This document shows, one piece after another, positions 7,006 through 14,757 of a DNA stretch of 17,142 nt. The notes beneath the pieces were generated by a model. The model was not told where the DNA came from, did not search any database, and was given only the letters and a program-made list of their open reading frames with translations. Each line of letters begins with the position of its first letter. Position 1 is the stretch's first letter. The stretch lies in NCBI GenBank assembly GCA_019237355.1, contig JAFAHH010000615.1:1-17142 (forward strand), written 5' to 3'. Made by a program: the position numbers and the translations under genes. The DNA comes from Acetobacteraceae bacterium. Its GTDB lineage: Bacteria; Pseudomonadota; Alphaproteobacteria; Acetobacterales; Acetobacteraceae.

Positions 7006-7458
7006 TCACGACGGATTGAGCCACCAGAAGCCGGCGTTCAAATACGCCGCATAACAGGTCCACCCGAAATAAGGTGTGAACATCCACGCCGCTACCGGGC
7101 GCACTTCGGCAAAATCGCGCAGCGTAAGGGCCGCAACCGCCAGCAACAGTAGAATATCGATCAGCGCCAGCGAAGGACTATGCAAGCCAAAAAAGGCTGG
7201 CGTCCAAAGTGCGTTGAACAGCAATTGCCAGCCCCATAGGCGGACCGGCCGCGCCGCCCCAGTGCGGCGCCAGACGAGCCAACCAGCAACGCCGATCAGC
7301 AGGTAAAGCACCGCCCAGACTGGGGCGAAGATCCAAGCTGGAGGTGTGCCGGGGGGCGCCGCCAGGGTGGCGTACCAGGTCTTTACGCTCGTGCGGGCGA
7401 TGGCCCCGCCCGCGAGCGCGACCAGAAGACATAGGCCAACGAATCCGACCAGCGCCAA
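7006..7458 (-). CDS. tspO: TspO/MBR family tryptophan-rich membrane protein
   Basis: The 150-residue, five-helix protein has the full set of TspO landmarks: WYATLAAPPGTPPAW after the first helix, APVWAVLYLLIGVAGWLVW, LLFNALWTPAFFG, and a last helix with YAAYLNAGFWWLN. Bacterial TspO binds porphyrins and other tetrapyrroles or sterol-like ligands; in Rhodobacter it modulates pigment gene expression in response to oxygen. The start is a TTG at 7458, the only one giving a complete first helix. Upstream sequence is pyrimidine-rich with no ribosome site, so the start is uncertain. The ankyrin gene follows after 15 bases. A hopanoid gene nearby is suggestive of ligand overlap, but this is speculative. 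Confidence 0.9.
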   Translation of the reverse strand: MALVGFVGLCLLVALAGGAIARTSVKTWYATLAAPPGTPPAWIFAPVWAVLYLLIGVAGWLVWRRTGAARPVRLWGWQLLFNALWTPAFFGLHSPSLALIDILLLLAVAALTLRDFAEVRPVAAWMFTPYFGWTCYAAYLNAGFWWLNPS

Positions 7459-7601
7459 GGCGGGGGAGAAGGGAGCAGAGGATCCGGGGTAGTAGCCCCG
7501 CTCATTCGGATCGACGTTCTGGAAGACACGACCCTTTCATTGCTCGGGGTTGCGCCAGACCGACTCTAAATACTGCTTATGAACTGCGGGTGAAAGTGGG
7601 T

Positions 7602-9716
7602 TTATGTCCCCTCCCGCCGCCAAGCCAGAATTGCCAAGCCAAGAAGCGCCGGTAAAGCCAGCCAGGCTGGTAGGAGCGCCAGGGTCGCAATTCCAGTGGT
7701 CAAGTGATCATAACGTCGCTGCAAGCCAATCCAGTTCGCGCCAGAATTATGTGTCGTGGCTTCAACCCTTCGCAGTTCCGGAACTGCTCCGCCCTGTGTG
7801 CCATTATCGAGCCAATGAACACTGCCGCCCGATTCGCGCGCGAGCGTGCCCAACACAGAGGCGGTTGCCCGGAGATCGGCAAACTCGAGAGGATTGGTGG
7901 CTTCGGCCGCCGCATACGCGGTGCGGGCGCCATCGCTCACTTGCCAAAGCCCAGGAGCTGGGGCAGGCACCGCGGCACTGGCATTGCCGGCTTCGGAACG
8001 TGCAAGCGGCACGTTCTGGACCCGGCCATCGGGATCGGTAATCTTGACAGTGCCGGGCGGGCCCTCCTTCGTAGAGCGCCGTTCGATTAGCAATTTCCCG
8101 TGCTCGACCCGGGCAGTGAGCGCGTCTTCTTCGAGTTCCGGCTGCTGCATGGCCCAATGCGCGACCCGGCGGAGCAACTCGGCTTGCGGACCACCGCCTT
8201 GGTGGCCGCGCGACCAAAGCCAGATTTGGTCCGAAAGCAACAGGGCGACTCGCCCCTGGCCTATCCGGTCCAGGACGAGCAGCGGATCGCCCTCCGGACT
8301 GCTCAGCAGAGTTTGCCCATGCACGTCGACCGGTTCGATCCGGCGGTACCAGGAGCCCCAACCCGGCTCCACCTCCTTCGATCCCGGCCCGTTGGCACCG
8401 GCCAGACCCGTCGTAACCGGGTGGCGCATCCCCAAATCTGAGACACGCGGCCGGAACGGGCCGTCGATGACGGCGTGCAGCGGCGCTGGGTGCGCTGGTA
8501 GGATGCCGCCCAGTGGCGTCGCCGCAATACTCGAGCCGCCCGCGAACTCTGGGCCGACGCTGAGCAGCAAAGCCCCGCCGTCCTCAACGTATTCGGCGAT
8601 GTTGCGCAGATACGGCACCGGAAGCAGGCCGCGGTTTTGGAACCGGTCAAGGATGATCAGGTCGAACTGCTTTATTTTCTCCTGAAATAACTCGCGGACA
8701 GGGAAGGCGATCAGGGCAAGCTCGTTGAGCGGCGTGAGGTCGTCCTTTTCTGGTGGCCGTAGAATCGTGAAATGCACCAAATCGACCGAAGGATCGGCCT
8801 TCAGCAGCCGTCGCCAAGTGCGCTCACCCTGGTGCGGCTCGCCAGAGATCAGCAGCACACGCAAGCGGTCGCGCACGCCGTTGATCGAGACGACCGCGCG
8901 ATTGTTGAGGGTGGAAACCTCGCCGGGCAATTTCTCGGCCTGCAGATCGATTACCGTGGGGCCCGCGCGCGTCATCGGAAATTCGAGGACCTGCTCGCGG
9001 CCGATTGGCACGCTATCCACATGCGACGGCTCGCCGTCGCGCCGGATTGTCAGCCCTGCGGCGCCCCCGGGATGCGCCACCCCAAGGTCGTCGATGGCCA
9101 CCCGCAACGTAACCGACCGCCCAACAATGCCGTAGCTCGGCGCCTCTATGACCCGCAGCCGGCGATCCGTCTCCTCACCCTTCGCCGGGATCAGCAAATG
9201 CAAGGGAGCGCCGCCAAGGAGTGCCTGTGCTTGTGCCGCCGGCGGCAGATCATGCACCTGCCCGTCCGTGACCGCGATCACCCCTGCGAGCCGTTTCTGC
9301 GGGATTTCGGCCAGAGCCCGACGCATTGCCCCAAAGAGCTGGGTCCCGGCGTTGCCACTCTCGGGCACGGTGATGGTGCGTAGCTCGAGGTCGGGCAGCT
9401 TCGCCGCCTGTGCTTCGATCGCGGCCCGCGCGGCTTCGGCCAATTGGGTTCGCTGTCCCACCTGCATGGAGGCGGTCTGATCCACAACCAGCAGCCCGAT
9501 ATCGGGCAACATCTCCCGGGTTTCCTGAACCAGGCGCGGCCCAGCCAGCCAGAGCAGCAGCAGCGCGAAGCAGAGTACCCGGAGCATGCTTCCGCGGGCG
9601 CGCCGCCAGACCGCAGGCAAAAGCGCCGCCAGGGAAATGGCCGCAAGAAGTCCCAGCAGCCAGGGCGGCAGCAGAGGCTCAAATCGAACTGCGGCGACGG
9701 CTTGTTCCACGCCCAT
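7602..9716 (-). CDS. BatA/VWA-like large membrane protein with glutamine-amidotransferase-like fold
   Basis: This 704-residue protein is the second gene of the alphaproteobacterial MoxR-associated membrane protein pair. Two N-terminal helices (about 18-36 and 44-60) precede a von Willebrand A-like domain. That domain keeps a partial metal site, DQTAS at 79-83 in place of DxSxS, and a later VTDG. A central segment with QFDLIILDRFQNRG and YVEDGGALLLSVGPEF looks like a class I amidotransferase-like fold without an evident catalytic triad. A last helix near the C-terminus (about 678-698) ends the protein. It starts one base after the stop of the DUF4159 gene, so the two are co-translated and probably form an envelope complex. 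Related gene sets work with MoxR ATPases in assembly of membrane or periplasmic complexes. The exact role is unknown. Confidence 0.82.
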   Translation of the reverse strand: MGVEQAVAAVRFEPLLPPWLLGLLAAISLAALLPAVWRRARGSMLRVLCFALLLLWLAGPRLVQETREMLPDIGLLVVDQTASMQVGQRTQLAEAARAAIEAQAAKLPDLELRTITVPESGNAGTQLFGAMRRALAEIPQKRLAGVIAVTDGQVHDLPPAAQAQALLGGAPLHLLIPAKGEETDRRLRVIEAPSYGIVGRSVTLRVAIDDLGVAHPGGAAGLTIRRDGEPSHVDSVPIGREQVLEFPMTRAGPTVIDLQAEKLPGEVSTLNNRAVVSINGVRDRLRVLLISGEPHQGERTWRRLLKADPSVDLVHFTILRPPEKDDLTPLNELALIAFPVRELFQEKIKQFDLIILDRFQNRGLLPVPYLRNIAEYVEDGGALLLSVGPEFAGGSSIAATPLGGILPAHPAPLHAVIDGPFRPRVSDLGMRHPVTTGLAGANGPGSKEVEPGWGSWYRRIEPVDVHGQTLLSSPEGDPLLVLDRIGQGRVALLLSDQIWLWSRGHQGGGPQAELLRRVAHWAMQQPELEEDALTARVEHGKLLIERRSTKEGPPGTVKITDPDGRVQNVPLARSEAGNASAAVPAPAPGLWQVSDGARTAYAAAEATNPLEFADLRATASVLGTLARESGGSVHWLDNGTQGGAVPELRRVEATTHNSGANWIGLQRRYDHLTTGIATLALLPAWLALPALLGLAILAWRREGT

Positions 9717-9717
9717 G

Positions 9718-12411
9718 CTACTGGCCCAACCGTTCGAGTATCGCGGGCACGTGCACCTGATCGCCCTTGTAGTTGCCCGTCAGCGCGTACATGACCAGGT
9801 TGACACCGAAACGATAAGCGAGGGTGCGCTGTCGCATCCCGCCCGGAATCACTGCATACGGATTGCGCCCGGCGCTGTCGGTGGCCCAGGCAGCAGCCCA
9901 ATCATGCGCGCCGATGATCACCGGGCTTACGCTGTCATTGCTGCGGTCCTGGTCGCGCTGGACCCAAACCCGGGCGCCATCGAAGCGCCCCGGGAACTCC
10001 TGCAAAAGATAGAATGCCCGGGCCAGCACGTGGTCAGTGGTGAGCGGGGCCAGAGCCGGGATAAGCAGACCCTCGGTCGCATGCGGCAGGGCGGCGCTGC
10101 CGCCCGGCGAAATGCCTTCGCCGCTCCCGCCATCCCGCGTATCGATCAGGATGATTCCTCCGCTATTCATGTAGTTGTTCAGGGCGGCCACAGCCGCAGG
10201 CGCAAGCGGCTGGGCGCCGGCCTTAATCGGCCAATAAAGCAAGGGGTAAAAACTGAGATCGGTTTCGCCCGGCACCACGGCGTCTGGTTCGACCAGCGTC
10301 GCCGAGGTCCGGCGGTTGACGTAATTGGAGAGGCCTTCAAGACCGGATCGGGAGATGCCGTCCAACTCATCATCTCCAGTCGAAATATAGGCAAGCCGGG
10401 TCGCTAGAGCCGGCGCAACATCGTGTTCGAGCGCATGAGCCGGGGCCAGCGAGGAAAGCACGAAGCAAGCCCCCAATGCCGCCGCGGTGACCGAGCGCCG
10501 TAACAGTCCTCGCAGCCTTAGCGAGGCGAGTAGGTCAATGGCAAGCAGTACGATGGCGGCCGCGAGGAGCCAGGGACCGACCAGGCGCTCGGGGGTCTGC
10601 GCGCCAATCAATTCGACCTCCGCTCCCGGCACAGGAGGAGCGGCCTCTGGTAGCGGAACCGCGTCACCAAGGTTTAGCGCGCGGCGACCGTTCTCGGGAC
10701 CGTAGAAGCCTGGCGGATGCCGCGGGGAGGCAGAAATCTTACCAATCTCGGAGGCTTTTAGGCCCATGGCCGCTACGGATGGGGTCCCTAAGACGCCATA
10801 CCCGTCCAAGGTTTCGGCCGGCGAGAGAACGCGGTCGTCGTCCGACGTGGCAACCCCGGCCGAGAGCAGCACGAGCCGACGCAACATCTGAACAAACAAC
10901 CCCGACAGGGGCAGATTCGACCAGTCGGCGTTGGCGGTTACATGGAACAGAACAATGCGCCCATTGCCCCGCGTTTCCTGCGTGACCAGCGGCGTGGCGT
11001 CGGCCAGCAAGGCCCAGCTTTGGGAACTGAGCTGCGCGCTGGGTTCCGCCAAAACCTGCCGGGAGATCTTTACCTCTCCCGGGACGGGCAACCCGGCAAA
11101 GGGCGAGCCTGGCGGAAACGGGGCCAAGCCGGCCGGTTCGCTCCATGACATGGCTCCGCCGAGCTGGCGGTCTCCTCCCATCAGCCGAACCGGCATAAGC
11201 GGGTCTTTCTCGTCGATCGGGCGTTCGGCGATGCGGGGCCCTGCAAAGCGAACCAGCAGACCGCCCTTCTCGACCCATTTCCCGAGTGCGGACGCTTCTT
11301 CGCCGTTCGTCAGCGGACGATCGGGCATGATGATGACGGAAAGCTCGCGCCCGAGCAGGTGCGGCAGATCGCCTTCGCGCAGTTCCGCAAAAGGAGCGAG
11401 CGCGCGCCGGATATAGTAAAGGCTGCCGGTCAGAGGTGCTTCCGCGGCCGGGTCGGGGGCAAGGAGGCCGACTGGACGGCGCCGGCCGGCTTCGTCCAGC
11501 AGCAAAACCGAGCCGGCGGAGGGTGGGCCTTGCAGCACCAGCCGGCCAAGCTGGTTGCGAAGCTCGGGCGGTAGGGAAATCGGAGCCTCAGCCGAAGCAG
11601 CTCCCGTCGGAATTGTGACATCCACTCGAGTGAAGGTTCGGCCGTCCCCGCTTTGAGCAAGCACACTCGCCTGTGTAGGCACCGGCTGCGGGGGCTGGGC
11701 AATGCGCGCGGTAAGCCGGTCCAGATCAGACCGAGCGGGTAGAAGAACCCGGCCCGCCGGCATTTTCTGATCGCAGCAGAATTCCGTAACCGGGCCCGCC
11801 CGGTGAAGGGATTCGGCGAACTGCTGGTAAGCAGCACCATCGGTGATCCCGTCGGCCACATACACGACCGCGGTTCCAGTCGCGTGCCACGTGGCGAGCG
11901 CATCCGCAGCAGCCTGCCGGTCCGGTGGCCAAGGTTTCGGACGTAGCGCGGCCAGGCGGGCGCGCAACTCGGGCACCGGCATGGTGGCGGTGCTGGCGGG
12001 GGCCGCATCGTCCAGATCACGCGCAGTCGCCAGCAACGCGGCCGGTCGGCCGGCGCGCTCAGCCCGGTCAAGCGCGGAGGATGCCGCCTCGATACGCGCG
12101 GGCCAGTCCGTCGCGGCAGCCCACCCATCGTCGATTACCAACAGGACCGGGCCATTACCGGGCAAGCTCGCCCCTGCATCCAGCACGGGTTGGGCAAGGG
12201 CTAGGATGATCAAAACCGCGGCCAGCATGCGGAGGCAGAGCAGCCAGAGGGGCGTCCGCGCCGGTGTCTCTTCCGGCGGCCGCAAGCCAAAGAGCAACCG
12301 AATCGCCGGGAAATGTTCGTCACGGGGCGCCGGAGGCGTGACGCGGAGCAACCACCACAATACGGGCAGGGCAGCCAGCGCAAGCAGTACCCAAGGGGCG
12401 GCGAAGATCAC
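9718..12411 (-). CDS. BatA N-terminal and DUF4159 domain membrane protein
   Basis: The 897-residue protein begins with a BatA/aerotolerance-type N-terminus: two helices flank FPAIRLLFGLRPPEETPART, giving about residues 1-75. A degenerate VWA-like region follows; VIDDGWAA stands where a metal site would be, so metal binding is unlikely. An amidotransferase-like segment (around 340-490) contains WVEKGGLLVRFAGPRI. One or two helices at about 610-650 are followed by a periplasmic DUF4159 domain (about 661-897) with LAYISTGDDELD, NNYMNSGGIILIDTRDGG and YRFGVNLVMYALTGNYKGD. No enzymatic activity is established for DUF4159. In related genomes the usual order is moxR, DUF58, this gene, then the 704-residue partner, but here neither moxR nor DUF58 lies upstream. 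Transcription must start within about 140 bases, where no clear promoter is seen. Confidence 0.88.
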   Translation of the reverse strand: MIFAAPWVLLALAALPVLWWLLRVTPPAPRDEHFPAIRLLFGLRPPEETPARTPLWLLCLRMLAAVLIILALAQPVLDAGASLPGNGPVLLVIDDGWAAATDWPARIEAASSALDRAERAGRPAALLATARDLDDAAPASTATMPVPELRARLAALRPKPWPPDRQAAADALATWHATGTAVVYVADGITDGAAYQQFAESLHRAGPVTEFCCDQKMPAGRVLLPARSDLDRLTARIAQPPQPVPTQASVLAQSGDGRTFTRVDVTIPTGAASAEAPISLPPELRNQLGRLVLQGPPSAGSVLLLDEAGRRRPVGLLAPDPAAEAPLTGSLYYIRRALAPFAELREGDLPHLLGRELSVIIMPDRPLTNGEEASALGKWVEKGGLLVRFAGPRIAERPIDEKDPLMPVRLMGGDRQLGGAMSWSEPAGLAPFPPGSPFAGLPVPGEVKISRQVLAEPSAQLSSQSWALLADATPLVTQETRGNGRIVLFHVTANADWSNLPLSGLFVQMLRRLVLLSAGVATSDDDRVLSPAETLDGYGVLGTPSVAAMGLKASEIGKISASPRHPPGFYGPENGRRALNLGDAVPLPEAAPPVPGAEVELIGAQTPERLVGPWLLAAAIVLLAIDLLASLRLRGLLRRSVTAAALGACFVLSSLAPAHALEHDVAPALATRLAYISTGDDELDGISRSGLEGLSNYVNRRTSATLVEPDAVVPGETDLSFYPLLYWPIKAGAQPLAPAAVAALNNYMNSGGIILIDTRDGGSGEGISPGGSAALPHATEGLLIPALAPLTTDHVLARAFYLLQEFPGRFDGARVWVQRDQDRSNDSVSPVIIGAHDWAAAWATDSAGRNPYAVIPGGMRQRTLAYRFGVNLVMYALTGNYKGDQVHVPAILERLGQ

Positions 12412-12553
12412 GACAGCATGCCCCGGGCGTTGCGCGATTCTAGTGGTCTACTCGGATGCAATGCCAGATCAGCCCAAATTCGTGCGGCAACTCCACAGAG
12501 CTGGGGTGTATGCGCCTTAAGATCGGGGCGCAAATGACATCGCGCTAAATTTC

Positions 12554-13130
12554 TCACGCGCTCGTGCTGCCCGGCTCATGCTCCAGGTCAAGCCCGGCGT
12601 AAAATTCAGCAACAGGGACGGCTATCTCGATTTCGGCCAAGGTCAGCATGTCGTCACGGAGAAGGACGGATGTTGTCCAATTTTGCCCCGACCGGCGTAG
12701 AACAGTGGCGGCCACAACGTCCTGTTCCAAAAGAACATACGTCTGGATGCTCGACGTCGCCTGATACTCCAGCGTCTTCGCGATGCGATCAGTCTTGCTT
12801 GTGCTCTCGCTCACCACTGTCGAAGACCACCACCGGGTCGGTGACCCACGTGGCCGTATCAGGATAGCGCGAGCATACGACCATGACGCCGGGATAACGG
12901 AGGGTGTGCGCCATCCGGAGACGCACCCCCTCCCGATATACCCGGCACCGCCCACCCAATCGCTGGCGAAGCGCCAGGAATACGTTCCCGATGATTTCGT
13001 TATGCCGCAGAGTTGTGCCCACCATGGCAACGGGCTCGAAGCCGTCGAACTCCCAGCGCAACTCCTGCCGCGACTCCCAATCGAGGAACTCCTCCAGGCT
13101 CATCTTCGGCCGGCGGAGGGCGATGCTCAT
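12554..13130 (-). pseudogene. Uma2 family (PD-(D/E)XK-fold) protein, frameshifted
   Basis: Two overlapping frames together give a 191-residue Uma2 (DUF820) protein, the normal family length. The first reads MSIALRRPKMSLEEFLDW to DPVVVF. The second resumes VVSESTSKTDRIAKTLEY and continues to a stop at 12554. An extra base at about 12819 explains the shift; removing it gives VVVFEVVSESTSKTD, close to the family pattern. The family's catalytic aspartate in 'PDV' is also replaced by glycine (RYPGVMVV), so activity was probably lost regardless of the frameshift. Uma2 proteins have a restriction-endonuclease-like fold and are often mobile, multi-copy genes of unknown function. A good ribosome site (GGGGA) precedes the ATG. 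The palindromic repeat cluster lies immediately upstream. Confidence 0.88.
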
Positions 13131-13146
13131 GTTTCATCCCCAAGCT

Positions 13147-13232
13147 AGAGCGCGATGGCTTGAGGCGGAATCGGGTTCCCAATTCGCGAGCGAATTGGGA
13201 ACCCGATCGTCGGAAAGCCTGAATCGCGCTCT
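13147..13232. repeat. Palindromic repeat (family 1), spacer copy
   Basis: The element is a nested inverted repeat: outer arms AGAGCGCGAT and ATCGCGCTCT, then GGCTT and AAGCC, then an inner arm GGGTTCCCAATTCGC mirrored by GCGAATTGGGAACCC around a GA loop. It could fold into a long hairpin in DNA or RNA. A diverged copy with a central insertion lies inside hpnB at 4629-4748. It begins 16 bases upstream of the uma2 remnant's start codon. No open transposase gene is attached, so it would be a non-autonomous element. Confidence 0.9.
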
Positions 13233-13251
13233 CAAAGCCAAAAATCCTAGA

Positions 13252-13281
13252 GCGGGATGACTTGACCAAAAGTCATCCCGC
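13252..13281. repeat. Short palindromic repeat (family 3), GCGGGATGACTT type
   Basis: Two perfect 12-base arms (13252-13263 and 13270-13281) surround a 6-base loop, GACCAA. The left side is preceded by CTAGA, so it again begins CTAGAGC. This GCGGGATGA...TCATCCCGC palindrome is a common dispersed intergenic repeat in alphaproteobacteria, as far as I recall. It is only 19 bases from the family 1 element. Confidence 0.8.
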
Positions 13282-13319
13282 CCGAGTGCGTCAAATACGC
13301 GGGCCCCGGACCGCCGGCT

Positions 13320-13374
13320 AGAGCAGATCGCCACTCACCGATCTTCGGTCAGCGGCGTGCCGGGACCACATCAC
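13320..13374. repeat. Dispersed repeat (family 4), second copy, abutting the rlmN stop
   Basis: This segment starts CTAGAGCAGATCGCC and aligns with 6181-6234 at about three quarters identity. It contains a hairpin, CGCCACTCACC and GGTCAGCGGCG, around the loop GATCTTC, with two mismatches. It ends two bases before the rlmN stop codon, so on the minus strand it is the immediate 3' sequence of the rlmN transcript. It could contribute to transcript end formation or stability, though no U-run follows. Confidence 0.68.
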
Positions 13375-13375
13375 C

Positions 13376-14623
13376 TCAGCTAGCGCGGGATCGGCTCTCG
13401 GTTTGCTTCGCTTCCGTGCGCTTGCTTTCGGTGCGCAGTTGCCCGCATGCGGCCAGGATATCGCGGCCGCGCGGCGTCCTGACTGGAGCGGCGTAGCCTG
13501 CGTTCATTACAATATCCGCAAATTGGCGCAGCGTGGCTGGCCGGCTCGGCTCGAAGCGGCTCCCTGGCCAGGGATTGAAGGGGATCAGATTCACTTTCGC
13601 GGGAATGCCGGCGATCAGGCGCACCAACGCCCGCGCATCGGCCGGGCTATCATTCACGCCGCGAAGCATCACGTATTCGAACGTGATCCGGCGAGCATTG
13701 GATGCTCCCGGATAACGGCGGCAGGCAGCGATCAATTCCTCGATCGGGTATTTCCGGTTCAGCGGCACAAGCTCGTCACGCAAATCATTGTGCACCGCAT
13801 GCAGCGAGACCGCGAGATTTACGCCAAGTTCTGCCCCGCACCGGTCCATCATCGGCACCACACCGGACGTGGACAGCGTGATACGCCGCCGTGAAAGGCC
13901 AATCCCTTCACCATCCATCACGATGGTCATCGCCTTCGCCACATTGGTGTAATTATAGAGCGGCTCGCCCATCCCCATCAGCACGATTGTCGAGAGAAGC
14001 CGCGGTGTATCGCCCGTTGGGCTCGGCCACTCCCCGTAGGCGTCGCGCACGGCCATGAACTGACCCACAATCTCGCCGGCACTTAGGTTGCGCACCAACC
14101 TTTGGGTGCCGGTATGGCAGAAGCGGCAGGAAAGCGTGCACCCAACTTGCGAGGAGAGGCACACCGCCCCACGATCTTCCTCGGGGTCGGGGATGTAGAC
14201 GGTCTCCACCTCCTGCCCGTCCCGAAAGCGGAACAGGAATTTGCGCGTTTGATCCGCGCTGGCCTGCGCGGCAGCGGTTTCCGGGCGGCCGATGACAAAC
14301 CGTTCGGCCAGGTTTTGCTGCAAATTCCGCGAGATCGAGGACATTCGGGCAAAATCCGTCTCTCCCCGGTGATAGATCCAGTGCCAAAGCTGCTTGGCGC
14401 GGAACGGCTGCTCACCGATAGCGTCAAGCTCAGCCTTGAGCTCGTCGCGGGAAAGTCCCACAAGCTCGCGCCGGCCATCCGGAAGCTGCGTCGGCGGCGG
14501 GCTGAAAAGCGCTGATTTGGCAAGGATGCGGGCCCGCTCCGCGTCAGTCAGCTCGCTCCCAGTGATGGCATCCGACCCTACTCGGTTTGAAATGGATAGG
14601 TCCTTCCTCATGGCTTGCTGCAT
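13376..14623 (-). CDS. rlmN: Dual-specificity RNA methyltransferase RlmN (23S rRNA A2503, tRNA A37)
   Basis: The 415-residue radical SAM enzyme methylates C2 of adenine 2503 in 23S rRNA and A37 in some tRNAs, supporting translation fidelity. The 4Fe-4S/SAM motif is the expected CxxxCxxC at C162, C166 and C169 (QVGCTLSCRFCHTGTQR), followed by GMGEPLYN (218-224). The C-terminal methyl-carrying cysteine is in ILAACGQLR, at about residue 393. The conserved ETVYIP segment also fits. The N-terminus is slightly extended relative to compact homologues, and a second ATG at 14611 (MRKDL) is a credible alternative start. A polar tail of about 20 residues follows the last cysteine. It is divergent from the GT2-GtrA gene and probably transcribed alone. 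Confidence 0.96.
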   Translation of the reverse strand: MQQAMRKDLSISNRVGSDAITGSELTDAERARILAKSALFSPPPTQLPDGRRELVGLSRDELKAELDAIGEQPFRAKQLWHWIYHRGETDFARMSSISRNLQQNLAERFVIGRPETAAAQASADQTRKFLFRFRDGQEVETVYIPDPEEDRGAVCLSSQVGCTLSCRFCHTGTQRLVRNLSAGEIVGQFMAVRDAYGEWPSPTGDTPRLLSTIVLMGMGEPLYNYTNVAKAMTIVMDGEGIGLSRRRITLSTSGVVPMMDRCGAELGVNLAVSLHAVHNDLRDELVPLNRKYPIEELIAACRRYPGASNARRITFEYVMLRGVNDSPADARALVRLIAGIPAKVNLIPFNPWPGSRFEPSRPATLRQFADIVMNAGYAAPVRTPRGRDILAACGQLRTESKRTEAKQTESRSRAS

Positions 14624-14712
14624 TTGGGACTAGCACGAGCAGAGCAAATAGGCATTAGATTAGCCCAGCATCCTTCAGATACGGTGCCCCGCTCAGTCAA
14701 CAACTGTGGGCG

Positions 14713-14750
14713 AACGGTTCCGCGCCAATGCCGGGGGTAGCGGAACCGTT
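14713..14750. repeat. 11-base inverted repeat in the leader of the GT2-GtrA gene
   Basis: Perfect arms AACGGTTCCGC (14713-14723) and GCGGAACCGTT (14740-14750) enclose a 16-base loop. The loop contains the first possible ATG (14728), which argues against that ATG as the start. No T-run follows, so it is unlikely to be a terminator. It may be another dispersed palindrome, an operator, or a leader hairpin controlling translation from 14758. Confidence 0.7.
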
Positions 14751-14757
14751 GAGCCAA

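Noticed and set aside
7481..7512. Inverted repeat GATCCG...CGGATC between tspO and the 704-residue protein gene
   Set aside because: Six-base outer arms and five-base inner arms are weak and easily found by chance at this GC content. No T-run follows on the minus strand to support a terminator.
7846..10407. Long plus-strand open frames opposite the two BatA/DUF4159-type genes
   Set aside because: They are Arg/Pro/Ser-rich and lack recognisable domains, as expected of antisense shadows in high-GC coding sequence.
12789..13130. Uma2 as part of a restriction or defence system
   Set aside because: It is frameshifted, lacks the catalytic aspartate, and has no methyltransferase, antitoxin or other defence gene beside it.
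13134..13334. Short open frames through the repeat cluster on both strands
   Set aside because: The sequence is explained by palindromic repeats. Open frames there share residues with the hpnB insert only because the repeat is the same DNA.
14624..14727. A TTGACT box on the minus strand as an rlmN promoter
   Set aside because: No acceptable -10 element lies 16-18 bases away; the nearest candidate is at about 13 bases, too close.
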